From assembly GCA_963850095.1 (NCBI GenBank), contig CAWKJX010000012.1, forward strand, positions 124,001-188,000: a stretch of 64,000 bases of DNA, written 5' to 3'. The notes below the pieces were generated by a model, which saw only the letters and a list, made by a program, of their open reading frames with translations, was not told the DNA's origin and did not search any database. A program made the position numbers and the translations under genes. The DNA is from Bog-473 sp963850095 (GTDB lineage: Bacteria; Actinomycetota; Acidimicrobiia; Acidimicrobiales; RAAP-2). This document shows, piece by piece, positions 17,847 to 25,708 of this stretch (position 1 is the first letter of the stretch; each line of letters opens with the position of its first letter).

Positions 17847-18517
17847 CCCCGAACGACGCGGACGCCGGCCACGAACGTCTGCAAATCGCCATCCCGCTGT
17901 TCCCGAAGTTCACCGCCCTGGACGCCGTCGGACCCTACGAGGTCCTCCAGCGCATCCCGAGCTTCGACATCACGTTCGTCGGCCACGAGCGGGGTGAGGT
18001 GCGCAGCGAGAACGGCATGCTGGGCTTGACGGTCGACGCCACGTTCGAGGAGGTACCGGCGCCCGACGTCGTCGTGTTCCCCGGTGGCGTCGGCACCCGC
18101 CCGCTCGAGACCGACCGGCGCGTCGTGGACTGGGTGCGCGACGCGCATGGGACGACCCGGTTCACGACCTCGGTCTGCACGGGCTCGCTCGTCCTGGGCG
18201 CCGCCGGCCTGCTGAGGGGGCTGACGGCCACCACCCACTGGTCCTGCTACGAGGAGCTGGAGGCGCACGGCGCCGAGCCCACCCCGGCCCGCGTCGTCGA
18301 ACACCTCGACCGGCGCATCATCACGGCCGCCGGCGTCTCGAGCGGGATCGACATGGCGCTGCGGCTGACCGAACTGCTCGTCGACCGCACGGCGGCCCAG
18401 GCGGCCCAGCTGATGATTGAGTACGACCCGCAGCCGCACGTCGACTGCGGGTCCGTGGCCAAATCGGACGACACCGTCATGACGCGGGTGGTCGAGTACG
18501 CCGCCCTGCGGCGGTGA
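17843..18517 (+). CDS. DJ-1/PfpI-family protein (isonitrile hydratase-like)
   Basis: A 224-residue stand-alone DJ-1/PfpI protein. Conserved features include ALDAVGPYEVLQRIP, the acidic residue region RSENGM, FPGGVGTRPLE and the nucleophile Cys112 in TTSVCTGSLVLGAAGLL, followed by TTHWSCYEEL. This pattern is shared with isonitrile hydratase and related GATase-like enzymes. It is translationally coupled to the GlxA-type regulator, so regulator and enzyme probably respond to the same compound. The substrate is not established. Confidence 0.87.
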   Translation: MTPNDADAGHERLQIAIPLFPKFTALDAVGPYEVLQRIPSFDITFVGHERGEVRSENGMLGLTVDATFEEVPAPDVVVFPGGVGTRPLETDRRVVDWVRDAHGTTRFTTSVCTGSLVLGAAGLLRGLTATTHWSCYEELEAHGAEPTPARVVEHLDRRIITAAGVSSGIDMALRLTELLVDRTAAQAAQLMIEYDPQPHVDCGSVAKSDDTVMTRVVEYAALRR

Positions 18518-18518
18518 C

Positions 18519-19973
18519 TCAGCCCACCGCCGGTGCGGCCGCCGCGCTCGTCCCGGCGAAACGGCCGAACATGGTGCTGTCCCCTATGGAGAGGCCACTG
18601 GCGTAGCCGAAGGCACAGACGCCCGAGGTGGTGCGGCCGGCGGCGAAGAGGCCCGGGATCGGCTCGCCGTCCAAATTGAGCACCTCGCCGTCGACCGTCG
18701 TCTCCAGGCCCCCGAGGGTGAAGGGGGCGTAGGGCGCCGGCCCGATGCGCAGGTCGAAGGCGCCGATCGGGGGCACCAGGGGCCGCACCCAGGCCGGGCC
18801 CTTGTGGAAGAGCGGATCCTGGCCCGCCGCGGCGTGACGGTTGTAGAGCTCGACGGTGGCCTGGAGCGACCCGGTCGGCAGGCCGATTTCGGTCTCGAGC
18901 TGCTCGGCCGTCTCGCAGACCCAGGAAGCGGCCAGGCCCATCCAGTTCACCTCGTACGAGGCCTCGTCGACGATCAGGTAGACCTCGCCGCCCTGCTGGT
19001 ACAGCGCGGACTGCCCGACCCGGCCCATGTAGGTGTCCTCGTTGATGAAGCGCTGGCCGCGGCCGTTGACCAGGATCCCGTTGATCAGCGTGCGCGGCGG
19101 CGTAATGGGCAGCGAGACCTCGCCGGCGTACATGTTGCGCACCGAGGCACCGAGGGCCTGCGCCATGCGGATGCCGCGCCCGTCATCGCCCTCCGTGCCG
19201 ACCTTGAACGTGCCCCGCGCCAGCGGGGGGCAATGCTGGCGCAGCATGTCGTCGTTGAAGATGAAGCCCCCGGCGGTGAGGACGACGCCCCGCCGGGCCC
19301 GCACTGACACCGTTTCGCCGAAGGACTGCGCCTGCACGCCCACGACCCGGCCGTCGCGGTCGATCACAAGCCGTTCGACCCGGGTGTCGGTCGACACCGA
19401 AACACCGGCGTCCACGGCGGCGGCCGACAGAATCTGCATCAGCAGCCACCCCGTCGAGCGCTTCGTCTTGGCCAAGTGGCCGCGGGGCGCCGGCCGGGCG
19501 ATTTGATCGAAGGGGTGGGCGTCCTCGCCCCCCGAGTACACCAGTCCCTCGGTCCCGTCGGGCGCCATGGACGTGTCGGCGCAGAACGTCGGGTCGAACG
19601 GGACCCCACGGGCCACCAGCCAGTCGAAGTGCCCCAGGCTCTCGGCGCAGTAGCGGGCGATCTTCGCCTCGTCGGGGTCGGGACCGCAGGCCGCCATCAT
19701 GTAGCGATACATGTCGTCCTCGCTGTCGGGGAACCCGCACGCGGTCTGCACGGGCGTCCCACCGCCCAGGTACACGATGCCCTCGGCCAGCGCTGCCGCC
19801 CCGCCCGGACCCCCCGCCCGTTCCGTCACCAGCACCCGGGCCCCGGCTTCGGCGGCGGTGAAGGCGGCGGCGGAGCCGGCGGCACCGAAGCCGACCACGA
19901 CGACGTCGGCCGTGTCGTCCCAGCTCTGGATCTCCGACGCCTCGACCGGCGTCACGTCACTGCGCTCGCGCAC
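18519..19973 (-). CDS. FAD-dependent oxidoreductase (fumarate reductase/3-ketosteroid dehydrogenase family)
   Basis: A 484-residue flavoprotein. The Rossmann FAD motif is VVVVGFGAAGSAAAFTAAEAG (residues 21-40), followed by ERAGGPGGAAALAEG and YLGGG. The C-terminal FAD segment LGGLETTVDGEVLN, with GLFAAGRTTSGVCAFGYASG, is characteristic of FrdA/KstD-type dehydrogenases. The substrate could be a steroid, fumarate or another alkene acid. The start is taken as GTG 19973 (GTG 19976 is possible) with GGAGAC upstream and a TACCGT box about 31 nt away. The long open frame beyond the start is a shadow of the opposite gene. Confidence 0.87.
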   Translation of the reverse strand: MRERSDVTPVEASEIQSWDDTADVVVVGFGAAGSAAAFTAAEAGARVLVTERAGGPGGAAALAEGIVYLGGGTPVQTACGFPDSEDDMYRYMMAACGPDPDEAKIARYCAESLGHFDWLVARGVPFDPTFCADTSMAPDGTEGLVYSGGEDAHPFDQIARPAPRGHLAKTKRSTGWLLMQILSAAAVDAGVSVSTDTRVERLVIDRDGRVVGVQAQSFGETVSVRARRGVVLTAGGFIFNDDMLRQHCPPLARGTFKVGTEGDDGRGIRMAQALGASVRNMYAGEVSLPITPPRTLINGILVNGRGQRFINEDTYMGRVGQSALYQQGGEVYLIVDEASYEVNWMGLAASWVCETAEQLETEIGLPTGSLQATVELYNRHAAAGQDPLFHKGPAWVRPLVPPIGAFDLRIGPAPYAPFTLGGLETTVDGEVLNLDGEPIPGLFAAGRTTSGVCAFGYASGLSIGDSTMFGRFAGTSAAAAPAVG

Positions 19974-20029
19974 CACGTCTCCGTCCTCGCCGATGTCGCC
20001 GAGACGGTAGCCCGCGACGCCGGGCGCCG

Positions 20030-20035
20030 TACCCT
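20030..20035 (+). promoter_or_regulatory. Leaderless -10 box before phosphotransferase
   Basis: TACCCT, followed by 6 nt and GTG 20042. The same spacing recurs at other starts in this window and favours GTG 20042 over the in-frame GTG 20181. Confidence 0.5.
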
Positions 20036-20041
20036 GCTGCG

Positions 20042-20885
20042 GTGGCCACCCCCACTCCCGGCCCCACTCCCGACCCCGACCCCGACCTCGACACCGACGC
20101 CCGCGCCCGCGCCACCACCCGAGCTGGCCCAGGTCGCGCCGGGCTGGGCGGCCGAGCCGGCGCAGCGGTCGGGGTCGGCGGTGACCACCTGGCGCCTCAC
20201 CGGTCCTGGGGGCACCGTGCGCTTCGCCAAGCTCGACACCGCCGCCGCCTACCCGACCCTGCGGGCCGAGTCCGAGCGGATGATCTGGGCCGTCGCCTAC
20301 CTGCCGGTGCCCCGGGTGGTGACCCTGGAGGAGCTGGGCGCGACGACGGTGCTGCTGACCGAGGCCCTGCCCGGGCGCGACGCCACCCAACCCGTGTGGC
20401 GCGACGACCTGCCCGCGCTGGTCCGCGCCCTCGGCCGTGGGCTGCGGCGCTTCCACCAGGCCGTCGGCGAGGAGTGGTGCCCTTTCCGTTTCGACGTGGA
20501 GCGCGCCCTGGACCACGTGCGGGGCCGGGTGGCCGCCGGCCAGGTCGACCCCGGGGAGTTCCACCCGGACCACGCCCACCTGAGGACGGCGGCGGAGGCT
20601 CTGGCCGAGCTGGAGGGCAGCGCGCCCGACGACGAGGACCTCGTCGTGTGCCACGGTGACTACTGCGCGCCGAACCTGCTGCTGCAGCGCGGGCGGGTCA
20701 CCGGCTATGTCGACCTGGGCGAGCTGGGCGCGGCCGACCGGTGGTGGGACCTGGCCGTCGGTGCGTGGAGCGTCGGCTGGAACTTCGCCGAGGAGCACGA
20801 GCCGCTGTTCTACGAGGGCTACGGAGTCGAGCCCGACCCCCGCCGCATCCGCTTCTACCGGTTGCTCTACGACCTGGTGTCCTGA
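20042..20885 (+). CDS. Aminoglycoside phosphotransferase (APH)-fold kinase, frame switch near N-terminus
   Basis: A small-molecule kinase-like protein. The core from about residue 35 reads WRLTGPGGTVRFAKLD, then GRGLRRFHQA, the catalytic loop VVCHGDYCAPNLLL (Asp as base) and the metal motif YVDLGELGAAD. It resembles APH(3')-type enzymes in form only; resistance should not be inferred. The leaderless GTG 20042 begins a Thr/Pro/Asp-rich repeat (MATPTPGPTPDPDPDLDTD) in a different frame from the core. One surplus base around 20090-20120 would join them. The uninterrupted alternative starts at GTG 20181. It overlaps the convergent glycosylase gene by 19 nt. Confidence 0.8.
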
Positions 20886-21571
20886 GCGGCGGTCATGAGC
20901 TGCCGGGCCCGGGTGAACACGGCGTCGAACATGGGGACGGTCAGCTTGCCGGTGAAGGTGTTCTGCTGGCTCGGGTGGTACGAGCCCAACAGCACCACGT
21001 CGTTCCCCAGCGCCGCCTCGGCCAGGTGGCCGAAGGCAGGCCGCGGCTTCAGGCCGTAGTGGGCGACCACGGCCTGCCACGCCACCTGCCCCAGCGCGAC
21101 CACGACGGTCAGCCGCGAGAACAGCGCGAGCTCGCGGGCGAGATACGGCGCGCACGCCGCCCGCTCGCCGGGCGTCGGCTTGTTGTCCGGTGGTGCGCAG
21201 TGCACGGTGGCCGTGATGTAGGCGTCGGCCAGTGTCAACCCGTCGTCGGCCGACGTGCTGGTCGGCTGCGAGGCGATGCCGGCGCGGTACAGCGCGGCGA
21301 ACAGCCAGTCACCCGAGCGGTCGCCGGTGAACATGCGGCCCGTCCGGTTGGCCCCGTGCGCCGCCGGTGCCAGGCCGACGATGACGAGCGCGGCGTCGGG
21401 GTCGCCGAAACCCGGCACGCCGCGGCCCCAGTAGACCTGGCCGGCATAGGAAGCCCGGCCCGTGCGCGCCACCTCCTCGCGCCAGCGCACCAGGCGCGGG
21501 CAGCGCCGGCACGCCGTCACCTCGCGTTGCACCGCGGCCAACGAGTCGCTCTGCCCTCGGCCGGATGCCAC
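20867..21571 (-). CDS. udgB: Type-5 uracil-DNA glycosylase
   Basis: A 234-residue Fe-S uracil-DNA glycosylase that removes uracil and other deaminated bases. The cluster cysteines begin with CRRCPRLVRWREE. The active-site segment GLAPAAHGANRTGRMFTGD has the Ala-His-Gly-Ala-Asn form of family 5 (UdgB) rather than family 4. YHPSQQNTFTGKL is the second catalytic motif. The start GTG 21571 is set by a TAGGCT box ending 7 nt upstream (leaderless). It is divergent from the phosphomutase-like gene, and their -10 boxes overlap. Confidence 0.93.
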   Translation of the reverse strand: MASGRGQSDSLAAVQREVTACRRCPRLVRWREEVARTGRASYAGQVYWGRGVPGFGDPDAALVIVGLAPAAHGANRTGRMFTGDRSGDWLFAALYRAGIASQPTSTSADDGLTLADAYITATVHCAPPDNKPTPGERAACAPYLARELALFSRLTVVVALGQVAWQAVVAHYGLKPRPAFGHLAEAALGNDVVLLGSYHPSQQNTFTGKLTVPMFDAVFTRARQLMTAAQDTRS

Positions 21572-21578
21572 GGCGCAG

Positions 21579-21588
21579 AGCCTACGAT
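21579..21588. promoter_or_regulatory. Overlapping divergent -10 boxes (udgB / phosphomutase-like gene)
   Basis: Minus-strand TAGGCT (21584-21579) and plus-strand TACGAT (21583-21588) share the central TA. The two leaderless starts lie 7 and 8 nt away on opposite sides, giving a 10-bp bidirectional core. Confidence 0.55.
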
Positions 21589-21596
21589 GGCTTCCC

Positions 21597-22289
21597 GTGC
21601 CCCCATCAGTTCGATCAGCTGCCGCCCGCCCTGCCCCGCGCCGCGGCGGCGGGCGCAGGACGCCGCCGGCCACCCTCGTGTTGCTCGTGCGCCACGGCTC
21701 CACACCGACCACGGGCAAGGTCCTCCCGGGCCAGGCGGCCGGACTCCACCTGGCCGACAAGGGCCGGGCCCAGGCCGAGGTGGCGGCCCAACGCATTGCC
21801 GCGCTGTCCAAGGCCCCCACGGCCGTCTACGCGTCACCGCTCGAGCGCACCCGCGAGACGGCGGCGCCCATCGCCCGTGCGCTCGGCCTCCGGGTGCGCA
21901 CGTGCCCGGGCCTGGTGGAGGCGGACGTCGGCGACTGGACCGAGCAGCGCCTGTCCCGGCTCTACAAGACCAAGGAGTGGCCGCAGGTGCACCGCTGGCC
22001 GAGCGGGTTCCGCTTCCCCGGCGGCGAGTCCTTCGCGGAAATGTCGGTGCGCGCCATGGATGCCGTCCTCGGCCTGGTGGCCGAGCATCCCGGCCAGAGC
22101 ATCGTCGCCGTGTCCCACGCCGACCCCATCAAGGCCGTCGTCGCCGCGGCGGCGGGCGTGCCGCTCGATCTCATGCAGCGGCTCGTGATTTCGCCGTGCT
22201 CCGTCTCGGCCCTCCTGTTCACGCCCGGCGGGCCCGTGGTGCTGAGCGTGAATTCGACGGGCACGCTCGACGAGCTGGTGCCATCGTGA
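21597..22289 (+). CDS. MSMEG_4193-family histidine phosphatase (phosphomutase-like)
   Basis: A 230-residue histidine phosphatase-superfamily protein. The phosphohistidine motif is VLLVRHGSTPTTGKVL; a second catalytic His is in VSHADPIKAVVAAAAGVPL, with Glu from the SPLERTRETA region. It has a basic N-terminal extension of about 27 residues before the domain. With the two downstream genes it forms a trio conserved in Actinobacteria whose shared role is unknown. GTG 21597 lies 8 nt after a TACGAT box. The next gene overlaps by 4 nt. Confidence 0.9.
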   Translation: MPPSVRSAAARPAPRRGGGRRTPPATLVLLVRHGSTPTTGKVLPGQAAGLHLADKGRAQAEVAAQRIAALSKAPTAVYASPLERTRETAAPIARALGLRVRTCPGLVEADVGDWTEQRLSRLYKTKEWPQVHRWPSGFRFPGGESFAEMSVRAMDAVLGLVAEHPGQSIVAVSHADPIKAVVAAAAGVPLDLMQRLVISPCSVSALLFTPGGPVVLSVNSTGTLDELVPS

Positions 22290-22810
22290 GCGAGGACTTC
22301 GATTTCGACGCACCCGACCACTGCACCGTCGGGGTCATCGGCGAGCCCGGCCAACGGCTCTTCCTCTTCTACTGCCGCCAGGGGCTGAACGAGACGACGG
22401 TCAAGGTCGAGAAGCAACAGGTGGCGGTGCTGGCGGGCTACCTCGGGCGCATCGTCAAGGAGTTGGGCCGGCCCGGACATCTGCCCGAGGACCTCGATTT
22501 CTACGGGACCGAGGAGTTCGAGTGGGTGGTGGGCACCATCGGCGTCTCCTACGACGAGGAGGAGGACCGGATCGTCGTAGTGCTCGAGGAGGTCGGCGTC
22601 GACGACGAGGAGGACGAGGACGAGGAGGAGGACGAGGGCGGCCACGTGCTCCGCGTGGCGCTGACGCGCGAGCAGGCGGCCGCCTTCGCCATCCACGCCA
22701 CGCTGCTCGTCGAGTCCGGGCGCCCACCGTGCCCCCTGTGCGCGTTGCCGCTGGACCCGGCCGGGCACGACTGCCCGCGCACCAACGGGCACCGGCCACC
22801 GGTGACCTGA
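22286..22810 (+). CDS. DUF3090-family protein
   Basis: A 174-residue protein of unknown function. The N-terminal beta-rich part has VGVIGEPGQRLFLFYCRQG and VKVEKQQVAVLAGYLGRI. The middle contains a strongly acidic run (VDDEEDEDEEEDEGGH), and the C-terminus has a likely zinc knuckle (CPLCALPLDPAGHDCPR). It is coupled to the upstream mutase-like gene (4-nt overlap) and lies 5 nt before the SCO1664-type gene. Its constant companionship with these two suggests a shared pathway or complex. Confidence 0.92.
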   Translation: MSEDFDFDAPDHCTVGVIGEPGQRLFLFYCRQGLNETTVKVEKQQVAVLAGYLGRIVKELGRPGHLPEDLDFYGTEEFEWVVGTIGVSYDEEEDRIVVVLEEVGVDDEEDEDEEEDEGGHVLRVALTREQAAAFAIHATLLVESGRPPCPLCALPLDPAGHDCPRTNGHRPPVT

Positions 22811-22815
22811 CGGCG

Positions 22816-23526
22816 GTGTCCGAAACGGCCGTCGAGCAGGTCCTCGCCCGGGGCGACATGGAGGTGCACGGGCGCATCGCCGGCAGCTCGAACGCCACCA
22901 TGCTGGTCACCTGCCGCCTGGGGGCCGACGAGCTCCTCGCCGTCTACAAGCCCGCCCGGGGCGAGCGCCCGCTGTGGGACTTCCCCGGCGGCCTCTTCCG
23001 GCGCGAGGTGGCCGCCTACGTCCTGTCGGAGACGCTGGGCTGGGGCCTGGTGCCCGAGACGGTCGAGCGCCCGGAGGGACCCTTCGGCCCCGGTTCGGTG
23101 CAGCGCTTCGTGCACGAGGACGGCACCTCGCACTACTTCACCCTCCGCGACGAGCCGCAGTGGCAGCCCGTCCTCATGGAGCTGTGCGCGTTCGACGTGG
23201 TGGCCAACAACGCCGACCGCAAGAGCGGGCACGTGCTCCTGGCCGAGGACCGCCTATGGGCCATCGACAACGGCCTGTGCTTCAACCAGCAGGACAAGCT
23301 GCGCACGGTGATCTGGGACTTCGGCGGCCTGCCGCTCGAGCCTGGCGTGCAGGCCGACCTGTCCCGGCTGGCCCACGACGGGCCGCCGCCCACCCTGTGC
23401 CAGCTGCTCGAGCCCGAGGAGGTCGCCGCCACCTGGGACCGCGTGGCCTGGCTGCTCAGCCTGCGCGTCCTGCCCGAGCTGGTCGACGACGGGGGCTGGC
23501 CGCCCTACCCCTGGCCGCTGGTGTAG
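22816..23526 (+). CDS. SCO1664-family protein (PI3/4-kinase-like fold)
   Basis: A 236-residue conserved actinobacterial protein. GRIAGSSNATMLVTC and LLAVYKPARGERPLWDFPGG form a nucleotide-binding-like N-lobe. FDVVANNADRKSGHVLLAEDRLWAIDNGLCF resembles the catalytic and metal-binding segment of the PI3/PI4-kinase or HipA-like fold (Asn-Asp-Arg, then Ile-Asp-Asn). The true substrate is unknown. It is third in the mutase-DUF3090-SCO1664 operon. GTG 22816 is the start that fits the 5-nt gap. Confidence 0.88.
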   Translation: MSETAVEQVLARGDMEVHGRIAGSSNATMLVTCRLGADELLAVYKPARGERPLWDFPGGLFRREVAAYVLSETLGWGLVPETVERPEGPFGPGSVQRFVHEDGTSHYFTLRDEPQWQPVLMELCAFDVVANNADRKSGHVLLAEDRLWAIDNGLCFNQQDKLRTVIWDFGGLPLEPGVQADLSRLAHDGPPPTLCQLLEPEEVAATWDRVAWLLSLRVLPELVDDGGWPPYPWPLV

Positions 23527-23577
23527 GCGGGCGGGACCGGGGGCCTGCCTCATCAAGGGCCTTTCGGCACTGGAATG

Positions 23578-23661
23578 TTGACCTGATGCATAGGAATATG
23601 TAGGAACGAGAAGCCCGTTGAATGGCGCGACGGGCCGCCTGACCTCTGCGGAGAATCTTTC
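23578..23661 (+). promoter_or_regulatory. Promoter and structured leader of the TauE gene
   Basis: TTGACC (23578-23583), 17-bp spacer, TAGGAA (23601-23606). The leader contains a 6-bp stem GCCCGT/ACGGGC (about 23613-23635) and ends in the GGAGA ribosome site. I do not recognise a known riboswitch. Confidence 0.45.
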
Positions 23662-24606
23662 ATGTCGATCGATCCCTACATCGTCCTCGGCAGCGCCGTC
23701 GTGGGCTTCCTGGTCGGTCTGACCGGGGCGGGCGGCGGGGCGCTGATGACCCCGATGCTCATCCTGTTCTTCGGCGTCAAGCCGTCGACGGCGATCTCGA
23801 GCGACCTGGTGGCGGCCGTGGTCATGCGCCCGGTCGGCGCCGTGGTGCACATGGCGAAGGGGACGGTCAACTACACGCTGGTCGGCTACATGGTCCTGGG
23901 CTCGGTGCCGGCCGCCATCTTCGGCGCCTACGTGCTCCACCTGATCGGCAACACCAAGTCGGCGGAGAACAACATCGAGATCCTCCTCGGCACCGCCCTC
24001 CTGCTCGGCGCCGCCGCCATGGTGCTGCGCTACGCCCTCGACCGGCGGTCGGGCCACCTCCGCCGGGGCCTGATCAGCCAGCTCAGCGTCCGCCCCGGGC
24101 CCACCGTGGCCATCGGCGCCCTGGGCGGCTTCGTGGTCGGGATGACGTCGGTCGGCTCCGGCTCCCTCATGATCGTGCTCCTGCTCTTCCTCTATCCCAT
24201 GATCGGGGCGAACCAGCTGGTGGGGACCGACCTCACCCAGGCCGTGCCGCTCACCCTGGCCGCCGCCCTCGGCGCGCTGGCCTTCGGGCACGTCGAGCTC
24301 AGTGTGACCACGTCCCTCATTCTCGGAAGCGTCCCGGCCGTCCTGGTGGGCTCCCTCATCTCCTCGCGGGCGCCCGACCGCTACATCCGGCCCTGCATCA
24401 CGTTCGTGATCTTCGCCTCGGGCCTCAAGTACATCGGCCTCGGCACGACGGCGCTCGGGTGGACGCTCGGCGCCGTGCTGCTGGCGGCAGCCGTCTACTG
24501 GCTGGCCTACCTACGGCCGCGGCAGGCCGGACTTCGGATCGAGGCCGAGTCAGAGCCCGTGGATGTGGACACCGCGCCGGCCTCCACCCTGGAGCCTTCG
24601 GCCTGA
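23662..24606 (+). CDS. TauE/SafE-family membrane permease (sulfite exporter-like)
   Basis: A 314-residue permease with about eight membrane segments in two repeats. Each repeat begins with the family's Gly-rich signature: VGFLVGLTGAGGGALMTPML (residues 13-32) and GGFVVGMTSVGSGSLMIVLL (about 155-175). The family exports sulfite, sulfoacetate or other organic anions. No sulfur-metabolism genes are adjacent, so the substrate is open. The tail after residue 290 is cytoplasmic and acidic. It converges on the SGNH gene. Confidence 0.9.
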   Translation: MSIDPYIVLGSAVVGFLVGLTGAGGGALMTPMLILFFGVKPSTAISSDLVAAVVMRPVGAVVHMAKGTVNYTLVGYMVLGSVPAAIFGAYVLHLIGNTKSAENNIEILLGTALLLGAAAMVLRYALDRRSGHLRRGLISQLSVRPGPTVAIGALGGFVVGMTSVGSGSLMIVLLLFLYPMIGANQLVGTDLTQAVPLTLAAALGALAFGHVELSVTTSLILGSVPAVLVGSLISSRAPDRYIRPCITFVIFASGLKYIGLGTTALGWTLGAVLLAAAVYWLAYLRPRQAGLRIEAESEPVDVDTAPASTLEPSA

Positions 24607-24613
24607 GCCCGGC

Positions 24614-25708
24614 TCAGACTTTGTAGCCCAGGGTCACCAGCTCGTTGATCACCTGCTGGGCCACGACCTGGCCCCCGCCCGGGGTCAGGTGGGTGCCGTC
24701 GGGGGTGCGGACGTTGACCACCTGGCCGGCCGCGTTGGTGATGAAGGCCGTGTAGCCGCCCTGGGCCGTCCCGAGCGACTTGTCCGTGCCGATGTAGACG
24801 ACCGGCGGCTTCTGCGCGGCCGCCTGGGACTGGTCGATGCTGTCGAGGTCCGCCATCTGGGCGCTGAGGCCCGGGTTCTGCATGGGCGGCATGCCGACCC
24901 AGATCACCTGGGCTCCCCCGCTCCCGGCCTCCTGCATGAACTGGGACACCCGCTGGGCGTACATCGGGTTCCACTGGGGCGACGTGTAGGGGACGTCGGG
25001 CGGCCCCAGGAAGTCCTGGGCGTCGTTGGCGCCGATCATGATCACCACCACCTCGGGCGACGCCGCCTTGAGGTCGGTGGACAGCTCGCCCGGCCAATTG
25101 AAGTAGTCGGGGCGGGTGAGACCGGTGCTCTCGCGGGCGTCGAGCGCGGCGTTGACCACGCCGGTGCCGGCCAGGTCGTACTGCAGCGGACCGCCCATGT
25201 CGATGCCGAGCGAATCGCCCACGATGAGCACGCGCAGGGGATCAGCGGAGGTCGGGTGCTTGCCGTCGGGCAGCGTCGTCGTCGTGGTCGGGACGGTCGA
25301 GCCGCTGCCGGTGGAGCCGCCCGGCCCCGTGGTCGGAGTCGTGGCCGGCTTCGTCGTCGTCGTCGTCGCTGGCGGCCCCGAATCGATCAGCCCGATGGTG
25401 CCTCCGGGCTTCTGGTCCTCGCGGCCCGTGACCGACACCAGGCGCGACAGCTGCAGCGTCCGGCTGAGGGCCGCCACCGGCCCCGTAATGTCCAGGCTCA
25501 CCGTGCGCCGCTCCCCCACCGGCGACACCTGTGCGTTGTGCTGCAAGGTGGGTGCGAAGAGCAGGAACCACAGCGCGAACGAGCACACCCCGAGGAACAG
25601 CACGCGCCGCCACGGCGCGCGCACCCGCCCGTCGGCCGGCACCGGTTGCTCGGGGCGCGCCGCCGCCTCTGCCGATGGTCGTGGTGGGGGGGTCGAGGAG
25701 GTCGTCAT
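24614..25708 (-). CDS. Membrane-anchored SGNH/GDSL hydrolase (O-acyltransferase partner)
   Basis: A 364-residue protein with a cytoplasmic Pro-rich N-terminus, one membrane anchor (VLFLGVCSFALWFLLFAP, about residues 36-53), a Thr/Pro/Gly-rich linker (about 110-150) and an extracytoplasmic SGNH domain. Block I is VLIVGDSLGIDMG, block III MIGANDAQD, block V DGTHLTP. Its start overlaps the MBOAT stop by one base (TGATG). Such pairs transfer acyl groups from a membrane MBOAT carrier to an extracellular glycan. It could act as the acetyl transferase (PatB/AlgJ-like) or an esterase. Confidence 0.87.
   Translation of the reverse strand: MTTSSTPPPRPSAEAAARPEQPVPADGRVRAPWRRVLFLGVCSFALWFLLFAPTLQHNAQVSPVGERRTVSLDITGPVAALSRTLQLSRLVSVTGREDQKPGGTIGLIDSGPPATTTTTKPATTPTTGPGGSTGSGSTVPTTTTTLPDGKHPTSADPLRVLIVGDSLGIDMGGPLQYDLAGTGVVNAALDARESTGLTRPDYFNWPGELSTDLKAASPEVVVIMIGANDAQDFLGPPDVPYTSPQWNPMYAQRVSQFMQEAGSGGAQVIWVGMPPMQNPGLSAQMADLDSIDQSQAAAQKPPVVYIGTDKSLGTAQGGYTAFITNAAGQVVNVRTPDGTHLTPGGGQVVAQQVINELVTLGYKV

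Noticed and set aside
20181..20885. Antibiotic-resistance aminoglycoside kinase
   Set aside because: The fold is shared by many metabolic kinases and nothing ties this gene to resistance or a mobile element.
18519..21155. Open frame of 878 codons on the minus strand
   Set aside because: Only the part below 19973 matches a flavoprotein; the rest is Arg/Gly-rich shadow of the phosphotransferase on the plus strand.
23601..23661. Possible sulfur-related riboswitch before the TauE gene
   Set aside because: The leader is too short and only simple hairpins are seen; no SAM-type motif.
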